DNA of 64,000 nucleotides from Bacteriovorax sp. BSW11_IV (GCF_000447755.1 NZ_AUNE01000058.1:1-64000), one strand, 5' to 3'. Shown: positions 53,164 to 62,443, numbered from the stretch's first letter. Translations and numbers: made by a program. Notes: a model not told the origin generated them from the sequence alone.

Positions 53164-53456
53164 TGACCCAGCTTGCTCATTGCAACCTTGGAAGAAGATG
53201 GCACATGTGGATGAAGACAAAGACATGTGCCCTTTGCCACCAAGAAATCGTTTCTTATGAAGATTGCTCCGTTGATCACATTGTCCCCAAATCCTTAGGG
53301 GGAAGTGATCACGGGAATAATCTGCAAATCACTCACACCTGGTGCAACCATCTCAAAGACAATTTGTCTCCATGGCAGGCCAAAATTTTCTTTTTCATTA
53401 ACCGCTACTTCTTTCCCATTAAAAAAGGAAAGCTCTCGCGCCGCCCTAAATCGTGA
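53163..53456 (+). CDS. HNH endonuclease-domain protein
   Basis: The 97-residue protein has a zinc-binding Cys pair (TCALCHQ), the HNH core DHIVPKSLGGSDHGNNLQITHTWCNHLKDN and a basic C-terminus (KKGKLSRRPKS). It is a minimal HNH domain, like those in McrA-type or anti-phage nucleases, but no partner nuclease or methylase lies nearby. It overlaps the RimK gene by one base (TAATG), so it is made with the ligase; whether they work together is unknown. Confidence 0.85.
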   Translation: MTQLAHCNLGRRWHMWMKTKTCALCHQEIVSYEDCSVDHIVPKSLGGSDHGNNLQITHTWCNHLKDNLSPWQAKIFFFINRYFFPIKKGKLSRRPKS

Positions 53457-53586
53457 AGAATTGTTTATTGCAAAGAGTCTTTATCATTATTTTTTGCTTA
53501 TATTGGCAAAAATACAGGTCCGTGCAGTGACACATAGAGCATAATTTTGTAGAATTTTGCGAATTCAATTAAATCGAGGTTTATCT

Positions 53587-55206
53587 ATGTTAAGCGTGGC
53601 CAATATCACTAAGGCCCAAAGTGGGGAAGTTCTTTACTCTGGGGCATCATTTCAAATCAATCCTGGGGAAAAAGTTGGTCTTGTTGGTCCAAACGGCGCC
53701 GGGAAAACAACACTTTTTAGAATGATTATTGGTGAAGAAAGACCTGATGAGGGACAAATTTCTCTTCCTCAACAGACACGTTGGGCCTATTTCTCACAAA
53801 AAGTGGGTGAGATGGCCGGAAAGACAGCACTTCAAGAAGTTATGGACGGTGATAAGAAAATTGCCGAGCTTCAAGTGCAACTCAAAGAATTTGAAGAAAG
53901 ACTTGTTGATTGTGCCAATATGTCTGACGATGAGATGAATGATCTTCTCGCAAAAATGGGGGACGTTCAATCAGAGTTTGAAAAGCGTGGCGGATACGAT
54001 TTAGAAAATAGAGCAGAAGAAATTTTAACAGGTCTTGGTATCACTCCTGAGGAGCATAGAAAACAAGTTCAAGAGTTTTCTGGTGGATGGAAGATGAGAA
54101 TTGCCCTCGCGAAAGTTCTTGTTATGAATCCAGATCTGATCATTATGGATGAGCCTACTAACTACCTTGATATGGAAACGATTCTTTGGATTGAAGAGTG
54201 GTTGAAGAATTTCAAAGGTGCGATCTTCATGACAACTCACGATCGTGACTTCATGAATAACGTTTGTAAAAAAATTATTGAAATTTCTCACGGTAAAGTG
54301 ACTACTTACTCTGGGAACTATGACTTCTATCTTCAAGATAAAGAAGTTCGTATGCAACAGTTAAAGGCCGAAGCAGCAAGACAACAAGAGATGCTTTCAA
54401 AAGAAGAAGAATTCATCGCTAAGTTTAAGGCACGCGCCTCTCACGCAGCTCAAGTTCAGTCTCGAGTAAAGAAGCTTGAAAAAATTGATCGCATTGAAGT
54501 TCCAACTGAAGAAGAGACAATCAGTTTTCAATTCCCAACTCCTCCAAGAGGTGGTGATGACGTTGTAGGAATTGAGTCTCTCTCTAAAAATTGGCAAACT
54601 CCAAATGGTGAAGTGAAAGAAGTTTTTAATGGCCTAACAACATTAGTTAAGCGTTTGGATAAAATTGCTGTTGTTGGTGTTAACGGGGCCGGTAAGTCGA
54701 CTCTTCTAAAGTGTCTGACTGGATTTACTGAACCAACAAGTGGTGAAGTAAAAATTGGGCCAAGTGTGAAGATTGGATACTTTTCTCAATACTCACTTGA
54801 AGTTCTTGAACCAGAAAATACTGTTTTTGATGAAGTAAGAAAGGGCCTCGCTGCGGCCAGTGATGGTTATGTCAGAAACCTTCTTGCTGCATTCTTGTTT
54901 CGCGGTGACGATGTTAAGAAAAAAGTAAAATACTTATCTGGAGGGGAGAAGTCGAGACTTGTGCTTGCTGTTCTACTTTCTCAAAATAATAATTGTCTTG
55001 TTCTGGATGAGCCTACCAACCACCTTGATATTAAATCTCGTGAAGTTCTTCTAGATGCTCTTAAAAGATATGAAGGGACAATTATTTTTGTAAGTCACGA
55101 CCGTCACTTCTTGCATGCACTTGCAGAGAAAGTATACGAAGTGGATAAGGGTGAAGTTAGAATTTACCCAGGAAATTATAGTTACTATCTTGGAAAGGTG
55201 GATTAG
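53587..55206 (+). CDS. ABC-F family ribosome-associated ATPase
   Basis: The 539-residue protein has two ABC domains without membrane helices: Walker A GPNGAGKTT and GVNGAGKST, signatures FSGGWKMRIALAK and LSGGEKSRLVLAV, Walker B IIMDEPTNYLD and LVLDEPTNHLD. An interdomain linker (about residues 240-320, basic, ASHAAQVQSRVKKLEK) would contact ribosomal RNA. The layout suits the YbiT/EttA side of ABC-F. The ATG at 53587 has GAGG seven bases upstream. A parvulin gene overlaps its stop. Confidence 0.93.
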   Translation: MLSVANITKAQSGEVLYSGASFQINPGEKVGLVGPNGAGKTTLFRMIIGEERPDEGQISLPQQTRWAYFSQKVGEMAGKTALQEVMDGDKKIAELQVQLKEFEERLVDCANMSDDEMNDLLAKMGDVQSEFEKRGGYDLENRAEEILTGLGITPEEHRKQVQEFSGGWKMRIALAKVLVMNPDLIIMDEPTNYLDMETILWIEEWLKNFKGAIFMTTHDRDFMNNVCKKIIEISHGKVTTYSGNYDFYLQDKEVRMQQLKAEAARQQEMLSKEEEFIAKFKARASHAAQVQSRVKKLEKIDRIEVPTEEETISFQFPTPPRGGDDVVGIESLSKNWQTPNGEVKEVFNGLTTLVKRLDKIAVVGVNGAGKSTLLKCLTGFTEPTSGEVKIGPSVKIGYFSQYSLEVLEPENTVFDEVRKGLAAASDGYVRNLLAAFLFRGDDVKKKVKYLSGGEKSRLVLAVLLSQNNNCLVLDEPTNHLDIKSREVLLDALKRYEGTIIFVSHDRHFLHALAEKVYEVDKGEVRIYPGNYSYYLGKVD

Positions 55207-55478
55207 TGAAAACTATCGTCGCTTCTCACATTTTAGTGGCCCATGAATATGAGGTTTCTGATTTACAAAGAAAGTTAAGTGAAGGGGTAAGCTTTGAAGA
55301 GCTTGCCCGTGATTATTCTCTTTGTCCTTCTGGTAAGCAAGGCGGAAATTTAGGACGCTTTAGTCCTGGTCAAATGGTTAAACCTTTTTCTCTTGCTGCT
55401 TTTAAATTAGAAGTGGGAGAGATTTCGGAACCTGTTCGCACTCAATTTGGATTTCATTTAATTAAAAGAATTGAATAG
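55206..55478 (+). CDS. Parvulin-type peptidyl-prolyl isomerase
   Basis: A 90-residue single parvulin domain: SHILVAHEYEVSDLQRKLSEG, FEELARDYSLCPSGKQGGNLGRFSPGQMVKPF, and ISEPVRTQFGFHLIKRIE, matching PpiC. It lacks a signal peptide, so it is cytosolic. It starts with GTG, overlapping the ABC-F stop (TAGTG), which couples the two genes. Confidence 0.93.
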   Translation: MKTIVASHILVAHEYEVSDLQRKLSEGVSFEELARDYSLCPSGKQGGNLGRFSPGQMVKPFSLAAFKLEVGEISEPVRTQFGFHLIKRIE

Positions 55479-55514
55479 CTTGAGTCAAACTTTGATGTCG
55501 GTTATACTTTTTTG

Positions 55515-56195
55515 GTGACTAAATTATCTGATAAACTCATTTGGAATAACGATTTTGACTTACTTGTTCGTAAGCTTTTGGACTCTCTTAATATTGGAGA
55601 GTCTGCTACGCTTTGGCAAAATAATGGTCAAAAACGAATCACTGCAGAGGGAAGAATTGAGAGTATCGACCCTGAAAAGCGTGAGATTTTTATTACCCAC
55701 ACTAGTGAGAATGCAAAATTATTTAATCCCAATGATTTTCTTTATTTTCACTGTCCTCGTACAGGACTTTTGTTTAAAACCAGTTTAATCACAAGCGAAG
55801 AAAATAACTCATTAACGGCCAAGCTTCCAGACAACTATAGAATGCTTGAGCTAAGGCTTGAGACAAGACTTGCTGTGGCCCCTCAGATCATAAGGGCCCT
55901 AATGGACGTATCTTTTAGTAGCTATGAAGAAGAAGTTGAATTTGATGTCATCGACATCAGTCCAAGTGGATTGGGCCTTCTCTTGCTAAGCAGACAAAAT
56001 GAATATTTTGTTGGTCAGAAGCTTTTTCTTAAAAAAATTGGTGATTTCGGTTTTGACTATGTGATGCCGAGCGAAATTGCTCATTTGACTCCGATTCGTG
56101 ATTTTTCAGCTGAAAATGATGGGAAAATTCATATGGGGCTACGCTTTATTGGTGAATTACCTGCTGAAATCCTGTTTGACCTTATTGAAATCTAA
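55515..56195 (+). CDS. PilZ-like domain protein, possible c-di-GMP effector
   Basis: The 226-residue protein has an N-terminal region resembling the YcgR N-domain (WQNNGQKRITAEGRIESIDPE), and a C-terminal part with PilZ-like marks: ELRLETRLAV (RxxxR-like) and VIDISPSGLGLLL (the D/NxSxxG motif). PilZ proteins bind c-di-GMP and change motility or envelope functions. The arginine motif is not textbook, so ligand binding is unproven. The start is uncertain: TTG at 55512 or GTG at 55515, neither with a ribosome-binding site. Confidence 0.65.
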   Translation: MTKLSDKLIWNNDFDLLVRKLLDSLNIGESATLWQNNGQKRITAEGRIESIDPEKREIFITHTSENAKLFNPNDFLYFHCPRTGLLFKTSLITSEENNSLTAKLPDNYRMLELRLETRLAVAPQIIRALMDVSFSSYEEEVEFDVIDISPSGLGLLLLSRQNEYFVGQKLFLKKIGDFGFDYVMPSEIAHLTPIRDFSAENDGKIHMGLRFIGELPAEILFDLIEI

Positions 56196-56279
56196 ATTTC
56201 CGAATTAATTTATGCCTTGCAACTAGTTAATATTTTTTTGTTAGGATATGGTTTTGCCCTAATATTTGGAGCACGAACT

Positions 56280-57746
56280 ATGACACCTGAAATCTTTAAG
56301 TATTTGCTGGTTACACTTTTTGTAGCAGCAACATTTTGGTTTTCTTACTTAGGTATGAAGAAGACCAGCGGATTAAAATCTTTTTCAATTGGTAATAAAG
56401 ATATGGGCCCTTACCTCATTGGTATCACAATGGCGGCCTCAATTTCTTCAACAGCAACTTTTGTCATCAATCCTGGGTTTGTTTATACCCACGGTCTATC
56501 GGCGTATCTGCACTATGGTGTAGGAGCATCGTTAGGGATTCTAACGGCCTTTATGCTACTCACAAGAGGCTTTAGAGAAGTTGGTGAGAAGACGCAAGCT
56601 CTAACTATTCCTGATTGGATTTACCATAGATATGGATCGCGCAAGCTGTCTTTATTTTTTGCTCTAATCAATCTTTTGAGCATTACTTTTGTAGTACTCA
56701 TTCTTGTGGGCTGCTCAATTTTAATGAGCTCGATTTTCCCTGTAAGCCAGAAGATGGCCCTCGTCATTTCACTATTATTTGTTTTTAGTTATGTTTTGAT
56801 GGGGGGAAGCTACGCTCACGCCTATACAAATGCCTTTCAAGGTCTAATGATGATCGCTATCAGTCTTGTACTTTTTTTCAATGGGATGAAGTATTTTGAC
56901 GGAGATTTTATAGGCACACTCACACAATTTGGTGCCAACTACGCGAGTGCCTTTAATTCTGAAAGTAATCTTTACTATGATTTCTTCTCAGTATTTGGCT
57001 CAAGTTTCGTCATCAGTTTTGCTCTAATGATGCAGCCACATATCTTTACTAAGGTTCTTTACTTAAAAGAAGATAAAGATGTGAACAAGTTTATTCTGAC
57101 AACGATCGTTGTTGGGGTTGTTTTCTCACTAATGCTCTTTATTGGCTTCTTTGCCAAAATTTCAGGTCTCGTGGTGGATAGGCAAGATCTTGTTGTGAGC
57201 TCTTATATCATTAAGGAGTTCGGTCAAAATGGTCTTGGTCAATACTTCCTGACCTTTGTGACCATTGGACTTTTGGCAGCTGGTTTAAGTACTCTTGATG
57301 GAATTCTCGTGGCCCTTTCTAGTATGGCCGTTAATGATATCTATATGCCTTTTGCTAAGAATAAATCAGATGATGGCAAAGCTGGGCTTCTTCTTTCAAG
57401 AATTGTTCTCGTGGGAATTGGATTGGTTTCATTCGCACTGGCCTGGAATCCGCCTCAACTTGTCGGTCTATTTGCTCAAAAAGGCGTTTATGCATTGGCC
57501 GCAGCAAGTATGGCCCCAATTTGTTTTGGTGTTCTAATTAAAAGAAAAATTCCAGTTCAAATTGTAGCGATTGCTTCTATGATTGGTTTCTTTGGCCATT
57601 TGATTCTTAATCTATTTATGGGCGTTTATAATCCGAGTGTGTCTAGCTCATATAGTATTATCGCTTCACTATCGTTCATCGTGTTCTATCTTCTTTTAAC
57701 TCATGGTCCAAAGATCAATGAGTCAGTTGTTTACTTAGAAGATTAA
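56280..57746 (+). CDS. Sodium/solute symporter (SSS family)
   Basis: The 488-residue inner-membrane protein has about 13 helices and the SSS pattern: SIGNKDMGPYLIGITMAASISSTATFVINPGFVY with the conserved family Gly/Ser, LTIPDWIYHRYGSRKLS, and AAGLSTLDGILVALSSM near helix 8, which carries Na+-site residues. Substrates in this family range from proline and pantothenate to acetate; none can be chosen. I start at the ATG at 56280 (GGAG eight bases upstream); an in-frame TTG at 56217 has no support. Confidence 0.9.
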   Translation: MTPEIFKYLLVTLFVAATFWFSYLGMKKTSGLKSFSIGNKDMGPYLIGITMAASISSTATFVINPGFVYTHGLSAYLHYGVGASLGILTAFMLLTRGFREVGEKTQALTIPDWIYHRYGSRKLSLFFALINLLSITFVVLILVGCSILMSSIFPVSQKMALVISLLFVFSYVLMGGSYAHAYTNAFQGLMMIAISLVLFFNGMKYFDGDFIGTLTQFGANYASAFNSESNLYYDFFSVFGSSFVISFALMMQPHIFTKVLYLKEDKDVNKFILTTIVVGVVFSLMLFIGFFAKISGLVVDRQDLVVSSYIIKEFGQNGLGQYFLTFVTIGLLAAGLSTLDGILVALSSMAVNDIYMPFAKNKSDDGKAGLLLSRIVLVGIGLVSFALAWNPPQLVGLFAQKGVYALAAASMAPICFGVLIKRKIPVQIVAIASMIGFFGHLILNLFMGVYNPSVSSSYSIIASLSFIVFYLLLTHGPKINESVVYLED

Positions 57747-57756
57747 ATGTTACAAT

Positions 57757-57787
57757 GGCACCTACTGAATAAAAAACAATAGGTGCC
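57757..57787 (+). promoter_or_regulatory. Hairpin covering the ribosome-binding site of the aldehyde dehydrogenase gene
   Basis: GGCACCTA (57757-57764) and TAGGTGCC (57780-57787) are a perfect eight-base inverted repeat with a 15-base AT-rich loop. The right arm holds AGGTG just before the ATG at 57791. It could also terminate or stabilise the symporter mRNA. Confidence 0.5.
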
Positions 57788-57790
57788 TAT

Positions 57791-59194
57791 ATGAAAAATT
57801 ATACGATCACTAATCTTCAAGATGTTTTTTCCACTCAACGCCAAGTCTTTAGAAATAACCCATACCCAACGCGCGAATTTAGAAAAGAACAATTAAAAAA
57901 ACTAAAACGATTAATTCTCGAAAATAAAAAAGAAATCATTCAGGCCATGAGTGATGATTTTGGATATCGCAGTGAATATGATTCTCTGTTTGGCGATATT
58001 GTTCCCACTGTGAATAATATCAACTACTGCATTAAGCATCTGGGAAAGTGGATGAAGACAGAGCGTAGAAGTCCTGGCCTCGCTCTTTTTCCTGCAAAAA
58101 TAGAAGTCATGTATCAACCCAAGGGAGTTGTGGGTATTATTGTTCCTTGGAATTTTCCCATTATGCTCTCTCTTGCTCCTTTAGCAAATGCCTTGGCCGC
58201 AGGGAATAGAGTTATTATAAAAATGTCCGAACTTTCAGTGAACTTAACTAACGTTTTAGATAAATTATTTCGTAAATATTTTTCAGAAAATGAAGTTTTG
58301 ATCTATGGTGGAGATGCTGCAATTGCAGAGGCCTTTACAAGACTTCCGTTTGATCACATTCTTTTTACAGGATCGACTCGCGTAGGAAAGATGGTGATGA
58401 AGGCCTGTAGTGAAAACTTAACTCCTGTCACACTAGAGCTTGGTGGGAAGTCGCCAGTTATCATTGATGATAAAATCGATATGGAAATGGCCGTAGAAAG
58501 AGTTATTTTTGGAAAGAGCTTAAATGCTGGTCAGATTTGTGTGGCACCAGATTATATTCTTATTCCTGAAAATAGAGTCACAGATTTCTGTGATACTTAC
58601 AAAAAGCAATTTTTATCAATGTATAAAAAACTCGATAATGACTTCACTCATATAATAAATGAAGGTCATTATGAGAGGATTAGTAAGTGGAAAGATGAAG
58701 CAAAAAATAATGGTGCTTTAATTCTCGATATTGACTCAGATTCATCACAGAATCGTCGTATGACAACAAAGCTTATTCTCAATGCCCAAGAAGATGATCA
58801 AGTTTTAAAGGAAGAAATTTTTGGACCTCTTCTACCAATCGTTCCTTATCACACAATTGATGAGGCCATTAAATATGTAAATTCCAGACCTCGACCACTG
58901 GCCCTCTACTTAATGAGTATGGACCGCCACTTACAAAAGCGCGTATTAAAAGAAATTCATAGTGGTGGGGTGGGGTTAAATGAGACCCTTATGCAAGTGG
59001 CCGCTGATGATGCGCCATTTGGTGGAATTGGGCCTTCTGGGCTAGGCCATTACCACGGTAAAGAAGGTTTTCTCACTTTCTCACATGCTAAAACAATTAT
59101 TAAAAGAGGGAAGTATTTCAATACAACAAAGCTTCTTTATCCGCCTTACGGAACCTTTATTCAAAGGTTTATCTTAAAGTTTTTCTTGCGCTAA
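57791..59194 (+). CDS. Aldehyde dehydrogenase (NAD(P)-dependent)
   Basis: The 467-residue enzyme oxidises aldehydes to acids. Key motifs are VPWNFPIMLSLAPLANALAAGN, FTGSTRVGKMVM, the catalytic Glu in TLELGGKSPVII, and the catalytic Cys in GQICVAPDYIL. It matches the coniferyl-aldehyde-dehydrogenase-type, class 3-like branch, which lacks a long N-terminal extension; there is a hydrophobic C-terminal end (FIQRFILKFFL) that may touch the membrane. It is monocistronic, with a hairpin over its ribosome-binding site. Confidence 0.93.
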   Translation: MKNYTITNLQDVFSTQRQVFRNNPYPTREFRKEQLKKLKRLILENKKEIIQAMSDDFGYRSEYDSLFGDIVPTVNNINYCIKHLGKWMKTERRSPGLALFPAKIEVMYQPKGVVGIIVPWNFPIMLSLAPLANALAAGNRVIIKMSELSVNLTNVLDKLFRKYFSENEVLIYGGDAAIAEAFTRLPFDHILFTGSTRVGKMVMKACSENLTPVTLELGGKSPVIIDDKIDMEMAVERVIFGKSLNAGQICVAPDYILIPENRVTDFCDTYKKQFLSMYKKLDNDFTHIINEGHYERISKWKDEAKNNGALILDIDSDSSQNRRMTTKLILNAQEDDQVLKEEIFGPLLPIVPYHTIDEAIKYVNSRPRPLALYLMSMDRHLQKRVLKEIHSGGVGLNETLMQVAADDAPFGGIGPSGLGHYHGKEGFLTFSHAKTIIKRGKYFNTTKLLYPPYGTFIQRFILKFFLR

Positions 59195-59202
59195 TTTTTT
59201 CC

Positions 59203-59231
59203 TTGCTTCGATCTGAACTTAGGATTATATT
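59203..59231 (+). promoter_or_regulatory. Sigma-70-type promoter of the copZ-copA-csoR operon
   Basis: TTGCTT (59203-59208) and TATATT (59226-59231) are separated by 17 bases. The expected start site falls inside the CsoR-type operator just downstream. Confidence 0.6.
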
Positions 59232-59233
59232 TT

Positions 59234-59258
59234 CCATATACCCCATGGGGGTATATGG
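59234..59258 (+). promoter_or_regulatory. CsoR-type copper operator, perfect inverted repeat
   Basis: CCATATACCCC - ATG - GGGGTATATGG is a perfect 11-base inverted repeat with a G/C tract core, the form bound by CsoR/RcnR-family repressors. It lies between the promoter and the copZ ribosome-binding site (GGAGG, 59257-59261). The repressor gene is the third gene of the same operon. Confidence 0.85.
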
Positions 59259-59265
59259 AGGATGA

Positions 59266-59484
59266 ATGAAAAATCTAATGTACACAGTAGAAGGTATGAA
59301 ATGTGGAGGTTGTTCCTCTAAAATTGAAAACCGTTTTAAAGCGATGCCGGAAATTACAACAGTTGAAATTGCACTCGATGCAAAGACTGTAAAAGTAACG
59401 GCATCAGACGAAGTTTCTCCTATGAATCTTAAAAAAGAGCTAGAGGGACTGGGATTCCAAGTTGTAAAAATGGAGAAATTTTAA
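59266..59484 (+). CDS. copZ: Copper chaperone (HMA-domain), CopZ-like
   Basis: A 72-residue heavy-metal-associated domain with the metal site [11 protein letters not shown] (Cys-x-x-Cys at residues 13 and 16) and a ferredoxin-like fold. It should bind Cu(I) in the cytosol and pass it to the P-type ATPase encoded next. GGAGG precedes the ATG by four bases. It overlaps copA by one base (TAATG). Confidence 0.92.
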   Translation: MKNLMYTVEGMKCGGCSSKIENRFKAMPEITTVEIALDAKTVKVTASDEVSPMNLKKELEGLGFQVVKMEKF

Positions 59485-61652
59485 TGTCTCAATTACAACT
59501 TAAAATTGGAGGCATGAGCTGTGCAAGCTGTGCCTCTAATATCGAAAAAAGTGTTAAGACCATTGCTGGTGTTGAAAAGGCCAGTGTTAATTTCGCCACT
59601 GAAAGTGCTGCCATTGAAGTCTCATCAGAAGATATCGCTAAAAAAGTTGAAGAAAATATCATTTCTCTTGGTTATTCCGTATTAAAAGAGGGAGGCGAAA
59701 ATAAGGTCGTTCAAGAAAATGACTTTTTAAAATTTATCATCTCCTTTACATTGTCAGTTATTCTCTTTTTATTTGCCATGGGTCCGCTCATGCATTATCC
59801 CTCACATCTTGCAAATTGGTGGATTCAACTTGTTCTCGCTCTTCCAATTTGGTTATGGATTGGGGTTTCATTTCAAAAATCAGTTTTTCATTTCTTTAAA
59901 ACTGGTCAATCTAATATGAACACATTGATCGGATTAGGAACGTCATCGGCCTTTTTATATAGTGCATTCGTGACAATCTTTAACGATTTTTCTATAGAGC
60001 ATGGTTTAACTCAAACAGTTTATTTTGAGGCCGTGGGATTCATTATTTCATTTGTTTTCTTAGGACAATTTTTTGAGAAAAAAGCAAAGAAAAAAGCGAA
60101 AGAGGCCCTCGACGCACTTTTAAAATTAGGGGCCAAAAAAGCAACTCTTATTAAAGATGGTAAAGAGGTTGTTGTTGATATTAGTGACGTTGTGATTGGC
60201 GACATTATTAGAGTTAGGCCAGGTGAGAAAATTGCTGTAGATGGAGTTGTAACTAAAGGAACAAGTTCTATCGATGAGTCTATGATCTCTGGAGAGCCTT
60301 TACCTGTATATAAGAATGAAGGTGATAGTGTCTTCGCTGCAACAATAAATAATGAAGGAGTCATGGAGTATAGGGCCACAAAAGTTGGTAGTGATACTTT
60401 TCTTTCTCACATTGTTCAATTCGTAGAGAATGCGCAAAATTCTAAACCTTCAATTCAAAGATATGCCGATAAAATCAGCTCCATCTTTGTACCGATTGTT
60501 ATCATTATTGCAATTTTAACTTTTGTACTGTGGTTTTTCTTAGGGCCTGAACCAAAGTGGGGTCTTTCCATTTCAAACTTAATTGCCGTTCTTGTTATTG
60601 CTTGTCCTTGTGCTCTTGGATTAGCAACGCCTACTGCAGTTGTTGTTGCAACAGGAAAAGCCAGTCAAAGAGGATTACTTATTGGTGGAGGGGAAGTTAT
60701 AGAAAAGGCCACTAAAGTAGATGCCATTATTTTTGATAAAACGGGAACACTCACTGTCGGAAAACCAAGTGTTATAGAGTTTAAAGCGATCGCTGATGAT
60801 GAACTGATTCTAAATCATGTCGCTTCCATTGAGGCATTCTCAGAACATCCCATTTCTAAAGCAATAGTTAAATTTGCCCAAGATAAGAATCATGATCTTG
60901 TTGAACCTGACCTGTTTGAAATAGTCGCAGGGAAAGGGATTAAAGCAAGTATTGGTGATGATGACTATGTAATAGGTTCGAAAAAGCTATTAGTAGAAAA
61001 TAATATTTCGGCCGATGATAATGAGCTACATTCCAATAAAGTTGGGACTAAAGTTTTAGTCGCAAAAAACCAAAAATTGATTGCAAGCTTTACCATTGGA
61101 GATGAGATTAAATTTGAGGCCAAAGATGTTATGACTCATCTTCATGGTTTAGGAGTTGAAACATGGCTAATTACAGGTGATAACGAGTTTGTTGCTCATG
61201 ATGTTGCAAAAAACCTTGGTATCGACAACGTTGTCGCAAATGCATTGCCAATGGATAAATTAGAGTATGTGAAAAAGCTTCAAGCACAAGGTAAAAAAGT
61301 TTGTATGCTTGGAGACGGAGTTAATGATGCTCCCGCTCTTAGTCTTGCGGATCTTTCTATGGCCATGGGAACAGGGACGGATGTGGCCATGAATGCTTCT
61401 GATGTCACAATCATTGGTGGAGACTTATCTAAAGTTGTGAGTTTTCTCATTCTAAGTAATAAGACGATGAGAGTAATTAAAGAAAATTTACTTCTTTCAA
61501 TGATCTATAATTCGTTATTAATACCAATTGCAGCGGGACTATTGTATCCTATTAATGGACAGCTCCTGCCACCTGTTCTTGCATCAGTGGCCATGGGGTT
61601 GAGCAGTATTTCAGTTGTTACAAATAGTTTGAGAATTAGGAAGTTTATTTAA
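59484..61652 (+). CDS. copA: Cu(I)-exporting P1B-type ATPase, CopA
   Basis: CopA pumps Cu(I) out of the cytosol. The 722-residue protein has one N-terminal HMA domain ([13 protein letters not shown]), eight membrane helices, the membrane metal motif CPC (374-376), phosphorylation site DKTGTLT (Asp418), the HP motif (SEHPIS) and the hinge [10 protein letters not shown]. The final helix region, with MALxxSS-like [17 protein letters not shown], matches Cu-type P1B-1 ATPases. It is part of the copZ-copA-csoR operon under the CsoR-type operator. Confidence 0.96.
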   Translation: MSQLQLKIGGMSCASCASNIEKSVKTIAGVEKASVNFATESAAIEVSSEDIAKKVEENIISLGYSVLKEGGENKVVQENDFLKFIISFTLSVILFLFAMGPLMHYPSHLANWWIQLVLALPIWLWIGVSFQKSVFHFFKTGQSNMNTLIGLGTSSAFLYSAFVTIFNDFSIEHGLTQTVYFEAVGFIISFVFLGQFFEKKAKKKAKEALDALLKLGAKKATLIKDGKEVVVDISDVVIGDIIRVRPGEKIAVDGVVTKGTSSIDESMISGEPLPVYKNEGDSVFAATINNEGVMEYRATKVGSDTFLSHIVQFVENAQNSKPSIQRYADKISSIFVPIVIIIAILTFVLWFFLGPEPKWGLSISNLIAVLVIACPCALGLATPTAVVVATGKASQRGLLIGGGEVIEKATKVDAIIFDKTGTLTVGKPSVIEFKAIADDELILNHVASIEAFSEHPISKAIVKFAQDKNHDLVEPDLFEIVAGKGIKASIGDDDYVIGSKKLLVENNISADDNELHSNKVGTKVLVAKNQKLIASFTIGDEIKFEAKDVMTHLHGLGVETWLITGDNEFVAHDVAKNLGIDNVVANALPMDKLEYVKKLQAQGKKVCMLGDGVNDAPALSLADLSMAMGTGTDVAMNASDVTIIGGDLSKVVSFLILSNKTMRVIKENLLLSMIYNSLLIPIAAGLLYPINGQLLPPVLASVAMGLSSISVVTNSLRIRKFI

Positions 61653-61930
61653 TGGCACATCATGCAGATCATAAAAAAGTTGTAAACCGTCTTAAAAGAG
61701 TTGAAGGACAAGTCAGAGGACTTGTCCAAATGGTGGAAGGGGAAAAGTATTGCATGGATATTTTGACTCAAATTAAAGCTGCAAGAAGCGCTTTAAAGTC
61801 TATCGAATTAGAAATTCTTGAAGGACACGTTGATCACTGTGTTCAGCATGCCATTGAAAGTAATGATAGGAAAGAAGCTAAGAAAAAAATGGATGAAATA
61901 ATGGAGCTTCTAAGAAGAAGCTCCAAGTAA
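61652..61930 (+). CDS. csoR: CsoR/RcnR-family metal-sensing repressor
   Basis: The 92-residue DUF156 repressor is all-helical: NRLKRVEGQVRGLVQMVE, then the Cu(I) ligands Cys (YCMDILTQ), and the His/Cys pair of GHVDHCV, in the Cys-His-Cys pattern of CsoR. Metal binding releases it from DNA and lets the operon express. The operator at 59234-59258 is its likely target. It is translationally coupled to copA (TAATG). Its 3' end overlaps the convergent gene by 21 bases within a hairpin. Confidence 0.93.
   Translation: MAHHADHKKVVNRLKRVEGQVRGLVQMVEGEKYCMDILTQIKAARSALKSIELEILEGHVDHCVQHAIESNDRKEAKKKMDEIMELLRRSSK
61903..61924. other. Hairpin in the overlapping 3' ends of csoR and the membrane-protein gene
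   Basis: GGAGCTTCT and AGAAGCTCC form a perfect nine-base stem with a four-base loop within both coding ends. No T-run follows, so a terminator role is weak; it may stabilise 3' ends. Confidence 0.45.
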
Positions 61931-62443
61931 TCTATATTTAAGTTTTGAACTTAGAATAAAAAGAACAATCTGAGAAATAAGTGCCCCAATTGTCCAGTAT
62001 ATTACTGAGTTCAAATAGAACTGAGCACCAACTAAGTACATACCACTTAAGGCCGCAGCAGAAAGAGACAGAGCATAGAGATATTTTGAATTTAAAATAT
62101 GTTTTCTTTCTGCACTATTAAGGACAAGGCCCGCAACAAAGGCGCCACTTCCAAGAAATATTGAACCACAAATGATCATACAAACAGAGTGGCCAAAAGT
62201 TCTGTGAAAGAAGTGAAAAAGATCATAGTTATTTGTTAAGCTCATTTCAAATTGTGGACAAAAAAGCATCGTGAGGATTCCAATGAATCCTTGCACTCCA
62301 AGAATTTTTGAAAAAACAACCGAATGAGAAACTTGAAGCTCATTTGAAATTAAAGTCATTACTTTTGAGTCAAGATGCTCTGGCGTCTTATGACTTTCAT
62401 CTAAGAAATTTTTAAAATCTTTGTGGTTATTATTCATTTTCAT
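61910..62443 (-). CDS. Membrane protein, probable anti-sigma partner
   Basis: The 177-residue protein has a ~40-residue soluble N-terminus (KDFKNFLDESHKTPEHLDSKVM) followed by about four membrane helices. Location directly after an ECF sigma gene, with a 14-base overlap, fits a membrane-bound anti-sigma factor, but I see no ZAS zinc motif or RskA-like signature, so this is by context only. Three cysteines lie in or near the helices (PQFEM follows a Cys; VCMIIC). Confidence 0.55.
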   Translation of the reverse strand: MKMNNNHKDFKNFLDESHKTPEHLDSKVMTLISNELQVSHSVVFSKILGVQGFIGILTMLFCPQFEMSLTNNYDLFHFFHRTFGHSVCMIICGSIFLGSGAFVAGLVLNSAERKHILNSKYLYALSLSAAALSGMYLVGAQFYLNSVIYWTIGALISQIVLFILSSKLKYRLLGASS

